Of a stretch of DNA of 64,000 bases, positions 21,304 through 33,766 are shown one piece after another. Position numbers and translations under genes: made by a program. Positions within the stretch are counted from its first letter, which is position 1. Every line of letters begins with the position of its first letter. The stretch lies in the NCBI RefSeq assembly GCF_003144245.1, contig NW_020289981.1:158831-222830 (forward strand). Reading direction: 5' to 3'. The notes beneath the pieces are model-generated. The model did not search any database, was not told where the DNA came from, and saw nothing but the letters and a program-made list of their open reading frames with translations. This DNA is from Jaminaea rosea (Eukaryota; Basidiomycota; Exobasidiomycetes; Microstromatales).

Positions 21304-23190
21304 GCCAGGACACCGAGCACGAGAAACAGACACGCCACGATATACCCTTATTCACCTACCTACCGGTCACTGGGCCCCATTCTCTATAGCGTCCCACCAC
21401 TACCTGCTCCATCTTCTCATCAATCACCAAACAAGCAAGTCATGATGATGCCCTGCTCGCAACACCCTGTACTCCTTGACAAGACACTGGGCCCTTGCGC
21501 ATACGCAACGCCGCCAGCACCTCCTTTTCGCACATCCGTTCTGTTGAATTCACACATTCGCCTTCATATTAAGCCCAACAGTTGTCTCAACATTGCAATT
21601 CACACACGCCTTTCAGATTCTCCAATTTCTCGTCGCGTGAGTCACACGCGTATATTATGCCGCTGGAGCGCGACGTTGCTTCGCCCATGCAAGGAGGTGC
21701 TTGGCCGACGTCAGGGGGCCCGTCAACTTTACGTCGTCGTGGATGGCAAAAACGCAAATGGTTTTAATGTCCGTGCTGACAGGTGCTGAGCTAGACATCT
21801 ACGGCGGCCTTTGCCGTGAGTAGCCAAGGCTGAGTCAAAGAAGATGATGTGTCAGTCGCCGTGGCAGAGGGGTGCGACGAGAGACGACTATGAAGCAGGT
21901 CCAGCTTCCCACTGTGCGCGATTGGGTGATCCATCTAGCTGGAGAGACGCTTGAGTTCCTGCAATGTGGACATTCCATCCGCGAGCAAAGAGGAATTGCT
22001 GATCCAGAGCTCAACAAGACATCATCGAAGATGGTCAAAGTGCTCTCCTCTCCGGCTCTGTGCATCGGCCCTAGCCGCCCGACGATTGCCCCGCGATTGC
22101 CCGCAGCTTTCATTGGCCGTCATGTCATCTACGCTGCGTCTGTGCTAGATTGCACCTCGTTCAGCCGGCGTCCGGTCATTCAGCTCTGGAACTTGGTCAT
22201 CATCAGACGTGGCGTGGGAAGCGCTACTTTCGCTCGCGCGAGAGGTGCGAACCGCCGCTCAAATGATTGATCGCCGAAGGGCCAAGGAAGAAGATGTTGA
22301 TGTTCCGCTCTCCCTCATTTGCACGCGCCGCCGCCGTCCGTCTGACACTCTGTCACTCTTCGCCGGCTGAACCTTGATCGGATGTAGCAAACAAGAAGGC
22401 GCGCAGGCAGCAAGGCGCGGGAAAAGTCAGACGCGCGTGGGCGCTCGCTCCCCCCGCCATGTCCTGCCACCTTTTCTTCTCACCTCGTTCTTCCCTCGCT
22501 TGGTCCCCGCCGCGCGTTCTTTTGCAGTGCTGCACACTCGCTACCTGGTGGTTAGTCGAGGTCCGGACATTGAGCATGGCGGCGGGCTGGGCAGAGCAGC
22601 ACAACGGCAGCGTCTGCCTGCATCACGTTACTCACGCTCTTCCTCACAAGCACACGCCCACGCACGCGCACACGCCCACACCTCGCTCGCGCAAATGCGG
22701 ATCCCGAATGCAGTGAGGGCGAAAACGGGGGACCAACGAGGGGGAGTAAGTGAGCTTTGAATGGAGAGGCGAGGTACGACTGCGACTCCGCCGGGCGTCC
22801 AGCCCTAGCGCAACAGTTGTGGCGTAAAGTGCAGGGACAATCGTCGAGGAAGAGACCAGATTGACGACGGCTACTCCGGGCGACAGCAGCGGCAATGCTC
22901 TTCATCACACGCAGTGCGTGTATGCATCGGGCGCAGGTGCATCGAGCTAGTCAATGGGCGCCGGCGATGGCCGTTGGGAAGCCCGCGAAGAGATTGCATG
23001 TGGGTGGCTCGAGCCCAGGCCGCGGCAACGTCGGCGGCGAGCATCAAAATATAATAGGAGAGGGCTCGGGCCCCTGCCAGATCCCTTCCCCAATTGCGAC
23101 CCCTTGTCCCTTTGCGACTCCTTGCCTTTCGTTTCCCCTTCTTTCCCCCACCTCCATTTGCTTCTCCCCCTCCATTCCCCTTGGGCCACC
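21304..23190. other. 1.9 kb intergenic region, no supported gene
   Basis: Between the RRM-LTO1 stop and the GMC oxidoreductase start. Small ORFs at 21872-22270 and elsewhere show no known motif. A CA/CGCA-rich stretch is at about 22645-22690. The last 150 bases are the pyrimidine-rich leader of the GMC gene. Confidence 0.5.
23049..23056 (+). promoter_or_regulatory. TATA-like element upstream of the GMC gene
   Basis: The string ATATAATA stands out in GC-rich surroundings about 135 bases upstream of the start codon and is followed by a pyrimidine-rich leader. It is a plausible TATA box by position only. Confidence 0.35.
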
Positions 23191-25229
23191 ATGCGCTCTG
23201 TTCTTGCCACGGCTGCCGCCGCCGTCGCCGCCTCCGTAGCTCTCGCCGCGCCGGCCGACCCTTCCTTTGAGGCTCGCCTTGCGGTCCGTAGCAAAGTCGA
23301 CCAGGTCATCGCTCAGCGGTCCCTCGTCACCGACGCTGGCAAGTTCTCGCAAAAGTCTTACGACTATGTCATCGTCGGCGCTGGTACCGCTGGTCTCGCC
23401 CTCGCCGCCCGTTTGAGCGAGAACGGCAAGCACTCGGTCGGTGTCCTCGAGGCTGGACCCACTGGTTTCAACGACCCCATCATCGACATCCCCGGTCAAT
23501 TTGGCGCCGACTTGGGCACAAAATACGACTACAACTATACCACGGACGCCAACTCGCAGACCGGTGTCACGCCCAAGGGCTGGCCCCGTGGCCACGTCGT
23601 TGGTGGCTCTTCAGCGCTCAACTTCCTCGTCGTCGATGCTGCTTCAGAGGCTGAGTACAATGCCTGGGAAGAGCTGGGCAACAAGGGCTGGAACTGGGAG
23701 TCGATGGACAAGTATATGAAGAAGTCCGAGACCTTCACGACGCCTTCTCAGGAAGACCAGGGGAAGCTCAACATCGAGGTTAACCCGGACAACTATGGCT
23801 CTAACGGCCCCATCCAGGTCACCTTCCCCGACTACATCAGCAAGCAAGTCCAGAACTGGATCCCTGCTCTCGAGTCGCTCGGTATCCCGCGCAACAATGA
23901 GCCACTCGGTGGCAAGAACACTGGCGCCTCGGTCCAGCCTTCCGACATCAACCTCGCCAACCACACTCGTTCATACTCGGCTCCTGCCTACTTCTACCCC
24001 AACTCGGCTCGCAACAACCTTGCTCTGCTGGCCAATGCCCGCGTAGACAAGATCAACTGGACCCCTCTCTCCAAGGTCAGGTCGTGTAAGTAGCGACAGG
24101 CACCGTGACGAAGATTTCATTCGAGGTACTGACACCGCACCGTCTGGGCCGACTATCAGCAGGGCTTCACAAGCTTGGGGTCAAGCAGCGCGCCACCGGC
24201 GTCAACTTCACTTCGGGCGGCAAGTCGTACACCGTCAAGGCTAAGCGTGAGGTCATCATCTCTGGTGGTGCCGTCAACTCGCCCCAGATCCTCGAGCTTT
24301 CCGGTGTAGGCAACCCCTCCATCCTCAAGCAGGCCGGCATCCAGCCCGTTATTCAGAACAACAACGTCGGTGAGAACCTCCAGGACCACACGTACTCGTA
24401 CGCCGCCTATGAGCTCCAGCCTGGCAACCCTACGCTCGACTCGCTCCGATGGAACACCACCTTTGCCGCTGAGCAAAAGGCTCTCTACCAGCAAAACAAG
24501 GTCTCCATTCTTGGCGAGACTGTTCCCTCGATCGCCTACATCACGCTCAGGACGCTCCTCGGCGAGTCCAAGGCCAACCAGTACGTCGAGACGGCCAAGT
24601 CGTACGTCCAGTCGCAAAGCAACAAGGCCTACGCTTCGACGCTCAACAAGCAGCTCGAATTCCTCCAAAAGTACCCCGACACGCTCTCTCAAATGGAGCT
24701 CATTGGCATCGACGGCTTCTTTGCTGGCGCGGGTGCTCCCGAGAACAACAAGAACTACGTCACCTTCCTGAGTGCCTCGCAGCACCTCCTTGCTCGCGGC
24801 TCGGTTCACATCAAGTCCAAGTCAGCCGGCGCTGCCCCTAGCATTCAGCCCAACTACTACAACAACGACTTTGATCTCAACCTCGCCGTGCAGGGTCTGC
24901 AGTACCTCCGCAACAAGGTCTCAAAGACTCAGCAGTACTCGAGCTACATCACCAAGGAGGTTGTCCCCGGCTCCAACTACACGACGGACGCTCAGCTCAA
25001 GGACTTCCTCAAGGGCATGGGCACGACCACCGAGTACCATCCTATTGGCTCGGTGTCCATGCTTCCTCAGAACAAGGGTGGTGTCGTTGACGCCAACCTG
25101 CGCGTCTACCAGACGGAGAATGTCCGCGTCGTCGATGCCTCGATCATGCCTGTGCACATCAGCGCCCACATCATGAGGACAACGTACGGTATCGCAGAGA
25201 AGGCTGCGGACCTGATTCTCGGCGCTTAG
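23191..25229 (+). CDS. Secreted GMC-family FAD oxidoreductase (aryl-alcohol oxidase/choline dehydrogenase-like)
   Basis: Two exons, 23191-24085 and 24160-25229 (654 residues); the intron has donor GTAAGT and acceptor ATCAG. The start has context GCCACCATGC and opens a signal peptide (MRSVLATAAAAVAASVALAA). The FAD-binding Rossmann motif DYVIVGAGTAGLALAARL begins near residue 56, followed by the GMC signature region WPRGHVVGGSSALN and the second signature SGGAVNSPQILELSGVG. The C-terminal catalytic region has TEYHPIGSVSM (His near 591) and a second His in HISAHIMRTTYG. Family members oxidise alcohols or sugars with O2 or quinones, often feeding H2O2 to peroxidases in wood or plant decay. The precise substrate cannot be assigned. 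Confidence 0.9.
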
Positions 25230-26068
25230 ACAGGCAGCGCGACGCTGTAGATGGACTGCAAGGCGAGCGACGCTTGTCCCCTATTCCCATTCTTTTCCAT
25301 CGCTTCTATTTTCTTGTTCGTCCTTCTTTCTAGTTGAATTTTACCGAAGGATAGTACCCCAAAATGGAATTTCATTGCCATTGATGATTCGCGTCACAGT
25401 CCACGGGCAGGTCTACGATGGATGACGACTGCGCCCGAGTTGACGCCGCGTGAACGCTAACACACGATGAGCTGCGATGCAACTCTACGCCCCGTACGTA
25501 CGCACGCCTGCGCAACGCGATCGCCCCTGCGTCCTGCATGCATCATCTTGGCCGTCTTATCACAATGGGCTACAGCGCCTCGCCCTTGCCGTGTGACCAA
25601 CGGTGAACATTGTCATGAGTTGACTGAGCGCTCCCATCGTCATTGCACCACCGCGGACGAAGATAGATCTCAACGGATCTTGCTTCCCCAGCCTGCTCGC
25701 TCACTCACCATTTCTCAACAGGCTGTGCGATGATTGAGCCTCACGCGGAAGCCTGCAGAGCGGCTTCGATCCCTAAATGAGATCGATTACACCACTAATG
25801 GCGATCGCGATAGCTCGATGCCAAGAACTTCCAGCTGTGATCAGCTAGCTCAGCGTAGATGGGTGACATTGCATTGCATCACCGTCGATGGCGCTCGTAG
25901 ATACATAATAGCGTGAGGCAGACGAGTCCTGAAGTGGGGCGGCGCAGCGGCGGCAGCGGTGAAGAGGGAAGGGAGGGGAGAAAATGTCCACGAGGCGATG
26001 ACGAGCGCCATGAGTCCGAATCTGTCCATTGTGCGTCGCATGCAGAGGGCGAAGAACCAGCATCGCCT
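25230..26068. other. Convergent intergenic gap, no gene seen
   Basis: 839 bases between the 3' ends of the GMC gene and the alpha/beta hydrolase gene. Pyrimidine-rich just after the GMC stop (about 25280-25335). No convincing gene or RNA. Confidence 0.5.
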
Positions 26069-27721
26069 TCAGAGGAGACCCACGCTTGACACAGCGGCTG
26101 CCGTGAAGGCGAGTGCCAAGGCGGCCACAGCCTTGCCGGCAAGGTCTACCTGTGACGAGGCGGCGCCAGATGATCCTTTGCTGCTGCTGCTGGACGAGTC
26201 ATTACCCTTCCCACCCTTGGATGACTTTGACCCACCCGCACCAGTCCCATTCCTCGCATCGCTGATGCCGTCGACGAAGAGCCAATGCTGGGACGCTGGG
26301 TCGATGAAGACTTCCTCGTCGACGTGCGTCGCATTGGGTACGGTGGTGTTGGTCAAGCCAGTGGCGCCCATCTTTCTCAGCTCGCTGATCAAGTTCCAGC
26401 CGCGCGAGCGGTGAGAGTCGCCCTGGAACTGAGCCTCGCAGTGCGTGTCGCCTTGCCCGTCATCGAGCTCTGCGATGGTGTACTGGATACGACGGGCGAG
26501 GTAGGTATCGATGACGCCTTGCTTGTCCTTGACGACGCGGTCGCGACCATAGACGTTCATAGTGGAAGGGTCAGAGACGTCCATGCCGTAGGGCCATTGC
26601 GTCTTGGTCGTGTTGCACGAGGCGACCATGTCGCAGGCATCTCCGTCGCTGCGCAGCACGCGGAGGATAAAGTGAAGAAACGTGTCAGCGGATGGGCAGC
26701 CGTCATCATGGTACTGTTCCGAGCTCACCTCTTGCAGTCCTTGGTCGCGGGCGGATTGGTGACGGGATAGTCGTCATTTGGCCACACGTATGAGCCAGCA
26801 TCGGCGATGAGCCACTTGATGTTCTCGTCTTGGCCAGAAGTCGATTGACGGAGCATGGCGTAACGCTGTGCGAGGATGGCGCCTGCAGAGTGACCGGCAA
26901 TGACTACGGAGGTGAGGGCGGGAAACATCGTCTGGTTGAACCACAAGTCAACGAGCGAGTCCATGGCCTTGAACGTCGTCCACGTCGCATCGCCAGGCCC
27001 CTTTGTGATACCTCCAGACGCCCACGAACCGCCGTTCCAGACGAGATCTGTAGGTGCAGCGCCTCCTGCCTTGAGGTCATTGGTGTTGTAGATGATGGGT
27101 GCGGTAACGATGAAGTCCTCGTCCTGAGTCGGCCAGTCTGGGTTGCTCACCGCGCATTTGCCCGTGTATCGCATCAAGTTTGGGTATCGCCACGCATCTC
27201 TGGGCTTACCCTGCAGAACCATGATGATGCGCTTGGCCTTGGTGTAGTCCTTGCGCTCGATGTAGTATGGCATAGTGATGTTGTTGTCGACCTCGAGCGA
27301 CTTGGTGTCGAAGCCGACGATCTGGGCCTTGGATTCCCAGCCGTCGTCCTCTGAGCCTACGACTGCTGCACCGCCGATGTAGGCGATGGGGCAGGTGGAG
27401 ACGGGCGAGTTGTTGTCTGTGCCATTGTTGCTGTTGATTATGACCGTCTGGCCATCCGAGTCGCCTGCTTGGAAGCCTGGAGCCTGAGCGCCATCCTTGT
27501 AATTGGATTGGTAGTATCTGCGCGTGGAATCGTCGTGGTGGGGAGATGAGGGTGAGATGAGGTGAGATGAAGCTGAGCTGCTGGGCCACAACGTACGTTT
27601 GTTGGAAAGAAGAATCCGTGGCGACACGCTTGGCCAGACGATTGTGAGATTGCTGCGACGAGGCAGCGGTCGCGAGGGACGCCAGGGCGGCAAAGGCCAG
27701 CATACAAGGCTGAGCGAGCAT
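26069..27721 (-). CDS. Secreted, probably GPI-anchored alpha/beta-hydrolase-fold protein
   Basis: Three exons, complement of 26069-26648, 26729-27517 and 27597-27721 (497 residues). The N-terminus MLAQPCMLAFAALASLATAA is a signal peptide. The nucleophile elbow is visible as VVIAGHSAGAILAQRY (Ser near 248), preceded by KRIIMVLQGKPRDAWRY. The N-terminal half has many N-x-S/T sites. The C-terminus is a Gly/Ser/Lys linker followed by a hydrophobic tail (VDLAGKAVAALALAF...) typical of a GPI signal. The reaction and substrate are unknown; a cell-surface esterase or peptidase is possible. The ATG at 27721 was preferred over an in-frame upstream ATG because it directly opens the signal peptide. Confidence 0.8.
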
Positions 27722-28678
27722 AATGAAGAGGTCTTGAATGAGTAGAATAAAAAGAGCGTGGGGTAGACGACGTGGAAGTGCGGTCAGGAGAGGGGGCTGG
27801 GGCGGGTGGAACGAAGCTAGGCTACCAGCCACTAGAAGATGGTCAAGAGAGCGAAGTGAGTAAAGGGAGACGAAGAGAGGAGAGGGGACAAAGATGGTGA
27901 TGGTATTGAAGGCAGGAGCAACGAGCTAGCTCACAGATCTTGGCAACGATAGGATGCCGTCTGCCAAAAGGACGGGGTCATTGCGGCGGCGGCTGAAAGA
28001 ACCATTCTCTCTGGCCCGCTCACAAAGGCCCGATGGTCCCACTCAATTGTCGGCGGCGGCGGCGGCGGCGGTGCCTGAGGGGAAGAGGATTCTTCGGCAC
28101 GGCGCGGCAAGGTGGCGAGGCAGGCAGCGCGGCCAGAGCGGCATGGCGGCGCGAGGGCGCAGGGCGCCAAACAACACCTGACTGTTCTGCGTCCTCGTTA
28201 GCTTCGTCGGCTTCGACGCGGGAGACTTCTTCGCTTGACTAGCGCTCAGCCTTTGATCGGTTGTTGCTCACCACATCGTCGTCCCTTGCCCCCAATCTGG
28301 CAAGTTGGTACCACTTCGCTGCTTGATTTCCTGCCAGATCCAAGCCCAGACGCCAGGCGCTAGTAAATGTCCCCGACCAGCCACGCGCCGCCTCCTCGAG
28401 TGGGCGGTATGCCAAGTGCAGGCAGGACGGTCGGACTTGCAGGCAGGCCAGCTTGGGCGAGGGTTCGAGGGGCAAGCTTCGCGAGGATCGAGCGTCGGAA
28501 AGCATACAGAGCCGCGTCACGCTCGTACAGCGCTGAAATCTATTGTACCACTGATTCTTGGCAAGGCAATCTCACCTCGTGTGCACCACCTGGCCGGGGT
28601 CCTATCTGTCGGCCTGGCTTAATTGTATTAACATTGGTTCGCTACGCTATGCTGCTTGCAGACACCTCAAGAGACGCG
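27722..28678. other. Intergenic region with CGG repeat
   Basis: 957 bases between the hydrolase start and the ARG2 stop. It must contain the hydrolase promoter. A (CGG)7 run is at 28051-28071. Short ORFs have no recognisable content. Confidence 0.5.
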
Positions 28679-30993
28679 TTACGCCCACGCGCTCGGGATG
28701 TAACACGTCATACGCGCCCATCGCTCCAGCCTACCAGCCTCATCCGGAGCGATGACCGGCAGTAGCCTCTGCCCACCACCACCAGGTCGCGGATCCAGCT
28801 GAGAGATGCGACGCTCAAACGGAGACGTGGGACGACGCTGCCTCTGTCGTACGCCGTAGTCGTCGTAGTCCTCCTCTTCTTCTTCTATACCCATCTTTGC
28901 GTTGCTGACACCGCCGATGGCAGCTGCATCCTCGTCGTCCATCGAGCTGAGCACATCTTCTGCACTCGCGCTCGCACCGAGGCGACGCTCCCCGCTCATC
29001 TTGCTGAGCCGTTCCTCTGCGTCGCACCAGAAGAGGACCCAGTTGCGGCCACGCGCGAGCTCCTCGGCCGTCTTGCTGCTGCGTTGCTCCGGCGGCGTAG
29101 TGTCCACTTTGACGAAGCCATTGGAGCGCTCGTAGTACCAGCGATTCACGGGATTGTCCGCCCTACTCTTCCACACGAGATCCCTACCCCTACCAAAGCC
29201 GCCCTTTCCTCCATTATCGTTCAAGGCATCGAGCAATCCCAATCCTTGCACTTCATCACGCAGCGCTCCCCACAAGAAGTCTACCGTACCCGACCCTTGC
29301 AGCTGGGGGAGCACGGCAAACTTGTCCAGGTACGCGATAGGTTCGTCCTGCGCGCCATCACCAGGAACCGTCTCCTTTGTGACGATGGCTGCGCCTTGAT
29401 AGTCGCCTGTGATGATGACAAAGTCGAGCTTCTCCTCCAGACGGGCGTAGTATCGGTCTGCGTCGAGCTTGCGCCGGAATGATGCTTCGAGCAGCTGTGT
29501 CATCTTGGACCGGTCCACCTTTGCTAGGTCTTGAATCACACGGATGGACAGGCCCGGTCGGAGGATCGTAGGCGTGTGCCTGACGTCTTGTCTCGATTTG
29601 AGCAGAGCGTAGGGGAGCGACGGTGAGTGTGCTGCTTTGTTTGTGATGAGATTGGCGATGAGTGAGCGCGGGGAGCGATGTGAGACTACGATGCCTGACG
29701 AGGTGTGGGGCATATATGAGAGGCAGTCGTAGACCATGTCTAGGTTTGAGAGGGCGGTCGGATGAGATTGTGACCATATGAACGACTTTTTGATATGTGA
29801 GTACTCAGAGGCGAGATTGATAGCCTGTCGGTGCAGCGGTCAGCGAAGAGATCGTCAAGCCATATCGGTGCCGCGCTTTTCGCACTCACCAAGTGCGGGT
29901 TCCCACCTCGCGCGTGCGACGGTATGCCTCCTTCTCGATTAATGACCATCAAGCGTACGGGCATCAAGTCGACTTGGCCTTCCTCAGTATCGTATTCTGC
30001 TCGCGCCGCCATATCTCGAGCTAGCGCTACGAGTACGTCGTCTGCCTTGACGGGCACGCTCCTCTCCGCGCCTGCCTCGTTTGGGTCCGAGTATAGGGCG
30101 AGCGGGGCGATGATCGGGATATGATCGGTAGCCAGCGCAGCTCGTAGCGACTCGAGATCGTCATCCGAAACGAGAGGTGATCGAGGGCCACGCCGCTGTC
30201 GTCGTGGGCTGCTCCACGCGCTGCTCGTCTCAGTCGAGCCCTCCTCGGCCATCGCTGCCGCATCTGCGTCGACTTTAAGCAGGGGCCCCAGGAATGGGCG
30301 TGAAGGTGCACCACGCTCCTGCAGCATGTCTGCGAGCGACTGAACATCGGACAACATTGCCCTCCGGAGCGAGACGTGGCGCTGACGGGTGAGCTCTCGA
30401 GCCTGTGCGCACTTTGAGCGAAAGGCGGCATCTCCTGTCCACGGTGCAAGCTCCTGTGCCTCTCGCTCGTCTGCTCCTGCCAATGCTATTCCTTTCTCAT
30501 CAAATTCGGCAGCGAAGCCAGGCTGTGACCACCCTTCTCCCTCGACGACGATGACAGAGACTAAGCCGAGCTTCTTGAGGTAGACCATGCCATCTGCAAT
30601 GGACTCAAGTTGGCGACGGGTGAAGGGGCCCTGAACTTTGACGAGGGCGGTATGCTGCTGGATCGAGACATCGGCCGACGATTCGAGGTAGGCTTGCGTT
30701 CCGTCAGCAGGTGCGTCGGCCACTGCAGTGTGGCTCGTCGATGTTGAGGTTGACGGATCGAGGTGAGGGGGGACATTGGGTATCGCAAAAGAGGGAGGTG
30801 GTGGTGGTGGGCGATATGGGAGTCGAGGCGCCACGTTACGTGCTGCTCGCCTCGACGGACCTGCCTTGGGTCCTGCCGCCGCCGCTGCCTTGCCCTTTGG
30901 CCCAAAGGAGTTGATGTACTGCTTGGAATCGCGAAGGGACGGCTGCGCATTGAGAACCTCAAGGATGAGGTTCTGCATTCGTGATTTCGACAT
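28679..30993 (-). CDS. ARG2: Mitochondrial N-acetylglutamate synthase Arg2
   Basis: Two exons, complement of 28679-29824 and 29890-30993 (749 residues). The N-terminal kinase-like half has GPFTRRQLESIADGMVYLKK and the C-terminal acetyltransferase half has DFVIITGDYQGAAIVTKE, IAYLDKFAVLPQLQGSGTVD and RWYYERSNGFVK, as in fungal Arg2. It makes N-acetylglutamate from glutamate and acetyl-CoA, the first step of arginine synthesis, in mitochondria. After the domain there is an extra tail of about 110 residues with an acidic run (EEEEEDYDD) absent from the compact yeast form. The first ATG (MSKSRMQNLILEVLN) leaves almost no targeting peptide; the true start or a first exon may lie upstream. Confidence 0.9.
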
Positions 30994-32092
30994 GCCCGGC
31001 GCGCACAAGGAAGGGAGATCAAAGGTCGATCAGCGATGATGTTGATGGCGGCGAAGCATCGATGGGAAAGGATGCTGGATGATGGTGGGTGATGCGGTGC
31101 TGTCAAGAGAAGCAATGCATGAATGACTCTCTCCGGCCTCGACTCGCAATCTCGAAGCTGCAATTCCAAAATCGGAGTGCTTTGCCAGACCAGACACGAT
31201 TGCCCAGCTCCGCCCCGCCCGTCCGCCCTTCTGCCCGCCCACTCTAATCCTCTTTCATCCGGGAAGCTGCCGGCTGGCCGAGGTCATCACCCCTTTGCAC
31301 GATGTCAATTCGCAATGGGCTCGTCATCGCTTCTACTCACGCGAAGTACTCCAGCGTCGTGCGGTGAGCGATGACGCGCCATTTCCCGGTGCAGCATGCT
31401 CGCCGAGCGGCTCAAGGAGGGTGGCTGCGAGGAACAGGCGCCTTGATGATGTTGATGATGAAGAGAATCAAGGAGGAGGAGCGTCGTCTGCCTCGCCGGT
31501 GTCGTCCGACGAAATCTGATTTCACGAAGATGCCGCCCAAGGGTCCTTGAGCTTGACGATGAAGGCGACATTGCCATCGCAGCGCTCGGAGGGGCCGAAG
31601 AGGTCGATGGCGCAGGGCGCAGCCCAATGTGTCGAGAGAGGGCTTGGCGGGGAGCGTGGCAGGGAGCGGGACGAGGAGCTCAGAAATAGCCACAGCAGCG
31701 AGCAACGACGAGGGCAGTCATGTCCAGCGAGCACGACGCAAGCACGACTTTTTGTACCACCATGGCCAACTCGACGCCAGCTTAGCCTCGTCGCCGTCGA
31801 CGTACAGCCTCTTCTTTCTGACCTGACAGCCTCACCTCGTGGCCTCGGCAAGAGGGTGCTGCGATTCGCCCTGGGTCAAAGGGTTGGCTCTCCTTGCCGT
31901 CTTCTCTGCCGGACAGACTGGCCCACTGAGACACACGGCGCGAGCGGCGACACGGCCATCAACCTCGCGCATAGGCGACAATTGACATTGCTGTTTGCAT
32001 TCACACCGACAGAGCTCTACACACGCGCAAGTACCGATCTTCTGCCTAGCACGACGACTCCACACCTCGCCACGCCTCGTCACGCCACGGAT
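30994..32092. other. Intergenic region upstream of ARG2
   Basis: 1099 bases between the ARG2 start and the UNC93-like stop, with the ARG2 promoter at its left end. A 255-codon ORF at 31547-32314 (+) runs into the UNC93-like gene on the other strand and has no recognisable domain; I do not support it. Confidence 0.5.
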
Positions 32093-33766
32093 CTACTCCT
32101 TTGCATCGCCATCCTTATTGCCCTCCTCGCTTGCAATCGCAGCCAACCTCCCTCCTTCTCCAACCTTGCGGATCACCACCCACGCCGGAGCGAGGCAGAG
32201 GCTATAGAGCCCGAAATTGAGCCCAGCAACCGCATCCAGTCGCCACGACGTTGCGTTGATGCCGTAGCTCAGGGCCTGCCCTGCAGACTCGACGCCGCGT
32301 ACAATGGAGGCTAGACGAACAATCTCGCTGCCGTCCTTGTTGATCGCAGAAACGAGCCAGTAGGTGAGCTCGTACATCTGGTTGAAGCCCAGCTGAAGCA
32401 TGATGTAAAGGGCAAAGTGCGTCGAGAAGCTGGGAGCGGCGGCAAGGAAACAGATCGGTCAGCTTGAAGCAGCTCCTCTTCCTGAGTTCTGGCTCGCTGC
32501 TCACCCGGATGAAGCCCAGTCGAATGGCTCGGCCGGCTTGTTCCTGTGCAGCCTGTTGAGGACGATGAGCGAGAAGATCCACCATCCTCCTTGGCAAGCG
32601 TACACGAAGATGAATGCGCTTTTCCCGCGCTTGTTGACCGAAACTCTCTTGGTGTCGAGATAGAAGCCAAGCGCATAGTTGCCCAGGCTCGCCACGACGG
32701 CGGAAAGCAGGCTGCCGAGGGCACGGGACCGTACCGTGAAGTAGGTGGCGGCATAGGTGCCCACGAGGGACTCAGAAAAGGTCGTTTGCCAGATCATACT
32801 GGCAGCGGAAGCGAAGCAGTACCGTCAGCTCACCGTGTGGTCAGATCTTTTGCATCGCGCACTCACGGCAGGAGCAACGCAACCTCCCTCCTGCAAAGCA
32901 GTTTGCCCACGGCCTTCAGCTCGGACTTGACGCTGCCTTCCAAGTTGAGTACGACCTTGGTTCCGTCCTTTCTCTGAACCTTTTCCGGGCGACTGAGCGT
33001 CAGAGCCACAAAGGGTCCCAAGCATTGCAGCGCAATGAAGACGCCGTACGTCTCTAGCGAGATCGAGCCGGCCTGAGCTGCACTGTAGTTGAGCGCAAGA
33101 TTGATGACTCCACCAACCAGCTGGCCGAGGACGCGGAACATAAGCCAGTAGGAGACGTAGCGTCCCAGCCGGTCCTTTTCTGGGTACGAGAGAATGACGG
33201 CCCCCTCTGTCGACCAAAAGAAGCCCGCAGAGATACCACAGCATGCCGCGCCTACCAGTACGAGCCAGGTGGTCGTGCCAGCGGTCTTTGTCGAGAGATA
33301 GAGTCCCGCAGCATAGACTGCGAAGCCTGTCGTTCCAATGGAGAGGGTGATGGGCACCGAGGTGAGGTTGATGAGGGAGGATGTCGCCCATGATGTGAAG
33401 ATCATCAGCACAAAAGTGAGCGCATTGGCTGCATTGACCGTCGCCGGTGAGGACTGTCCACCAGCGCCGAGCGAATTCTGGGCGCGAGAGGCAAGGTGGA
33501 TCGGTGAGCGTAAGAGACAGAAGTGGCATCTTCGTTAGCGCTAGGGGGCTGCTCGCACTCACCATGGCTGCCCAGACTCCTGGAGCGAGAAAGGAGCACA
33601 TGCCCAAGATGGTAGCCTGAGTGAACGTCGAGCGATACCAGTGCGGCTTGCTTTGCGACGGTGCTGCTGGCTCAGAAGCCACGGACTGGGCGTCGACTTC
33701 ATTGAGGGCATCCTTCTTCTCGAGCGGGCTCTCGAGGGGCGCTTGCTGGGTAACAGACTCAGACAT
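32093..33766 (-). CDS. UNC93-like / MFS-fold membrane protein
   Basis: Four exons, complement of 32093-32429, 32505-32798, 32867-33477 and 33563-33766 (481 residues). After a polar N-terminal tail come about eleven hydrophobic segments. Recognisable stretches are SFLAPGVWAAMNSLGAGG, NAANALTFVLMIFTSW, CGISAGFFWSTEGAVILSYP and LGNYALGFYLDTKR, as in fungal UNC93-like proteins of the major facilitator superfamily. These are plasma- or endomembrane proteins of uncertain substrate. The exon joins restore these motifs exactly, so the model is firm although the function is not. Confidence 0.87.

Noticed and set aside
21872-22270. 132-codon ORF in the 1.9 kb gap
   Set aside because: No motif, no splice partners and no good start context.
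24156-24809. 217-codon antisense ORF inside the GMC gene
   Set aside because: GC-rich shadow with no recognisable content; the sense frame is a clear oxidoreductase.
30991-31008. Start of ARG2 at a TTG codon six bases-triplets upstream of the first ATG
   Set aside because: TTG starts are not expected for nuclear fungal genes; the ATG at 30993 was used.
31547-32314. 255-codon plus ORF overlapping the UNC93-like 3' end
   Set aside because: No domain, low-complexity composition and it overlaps a well-supported exon on the other strand.
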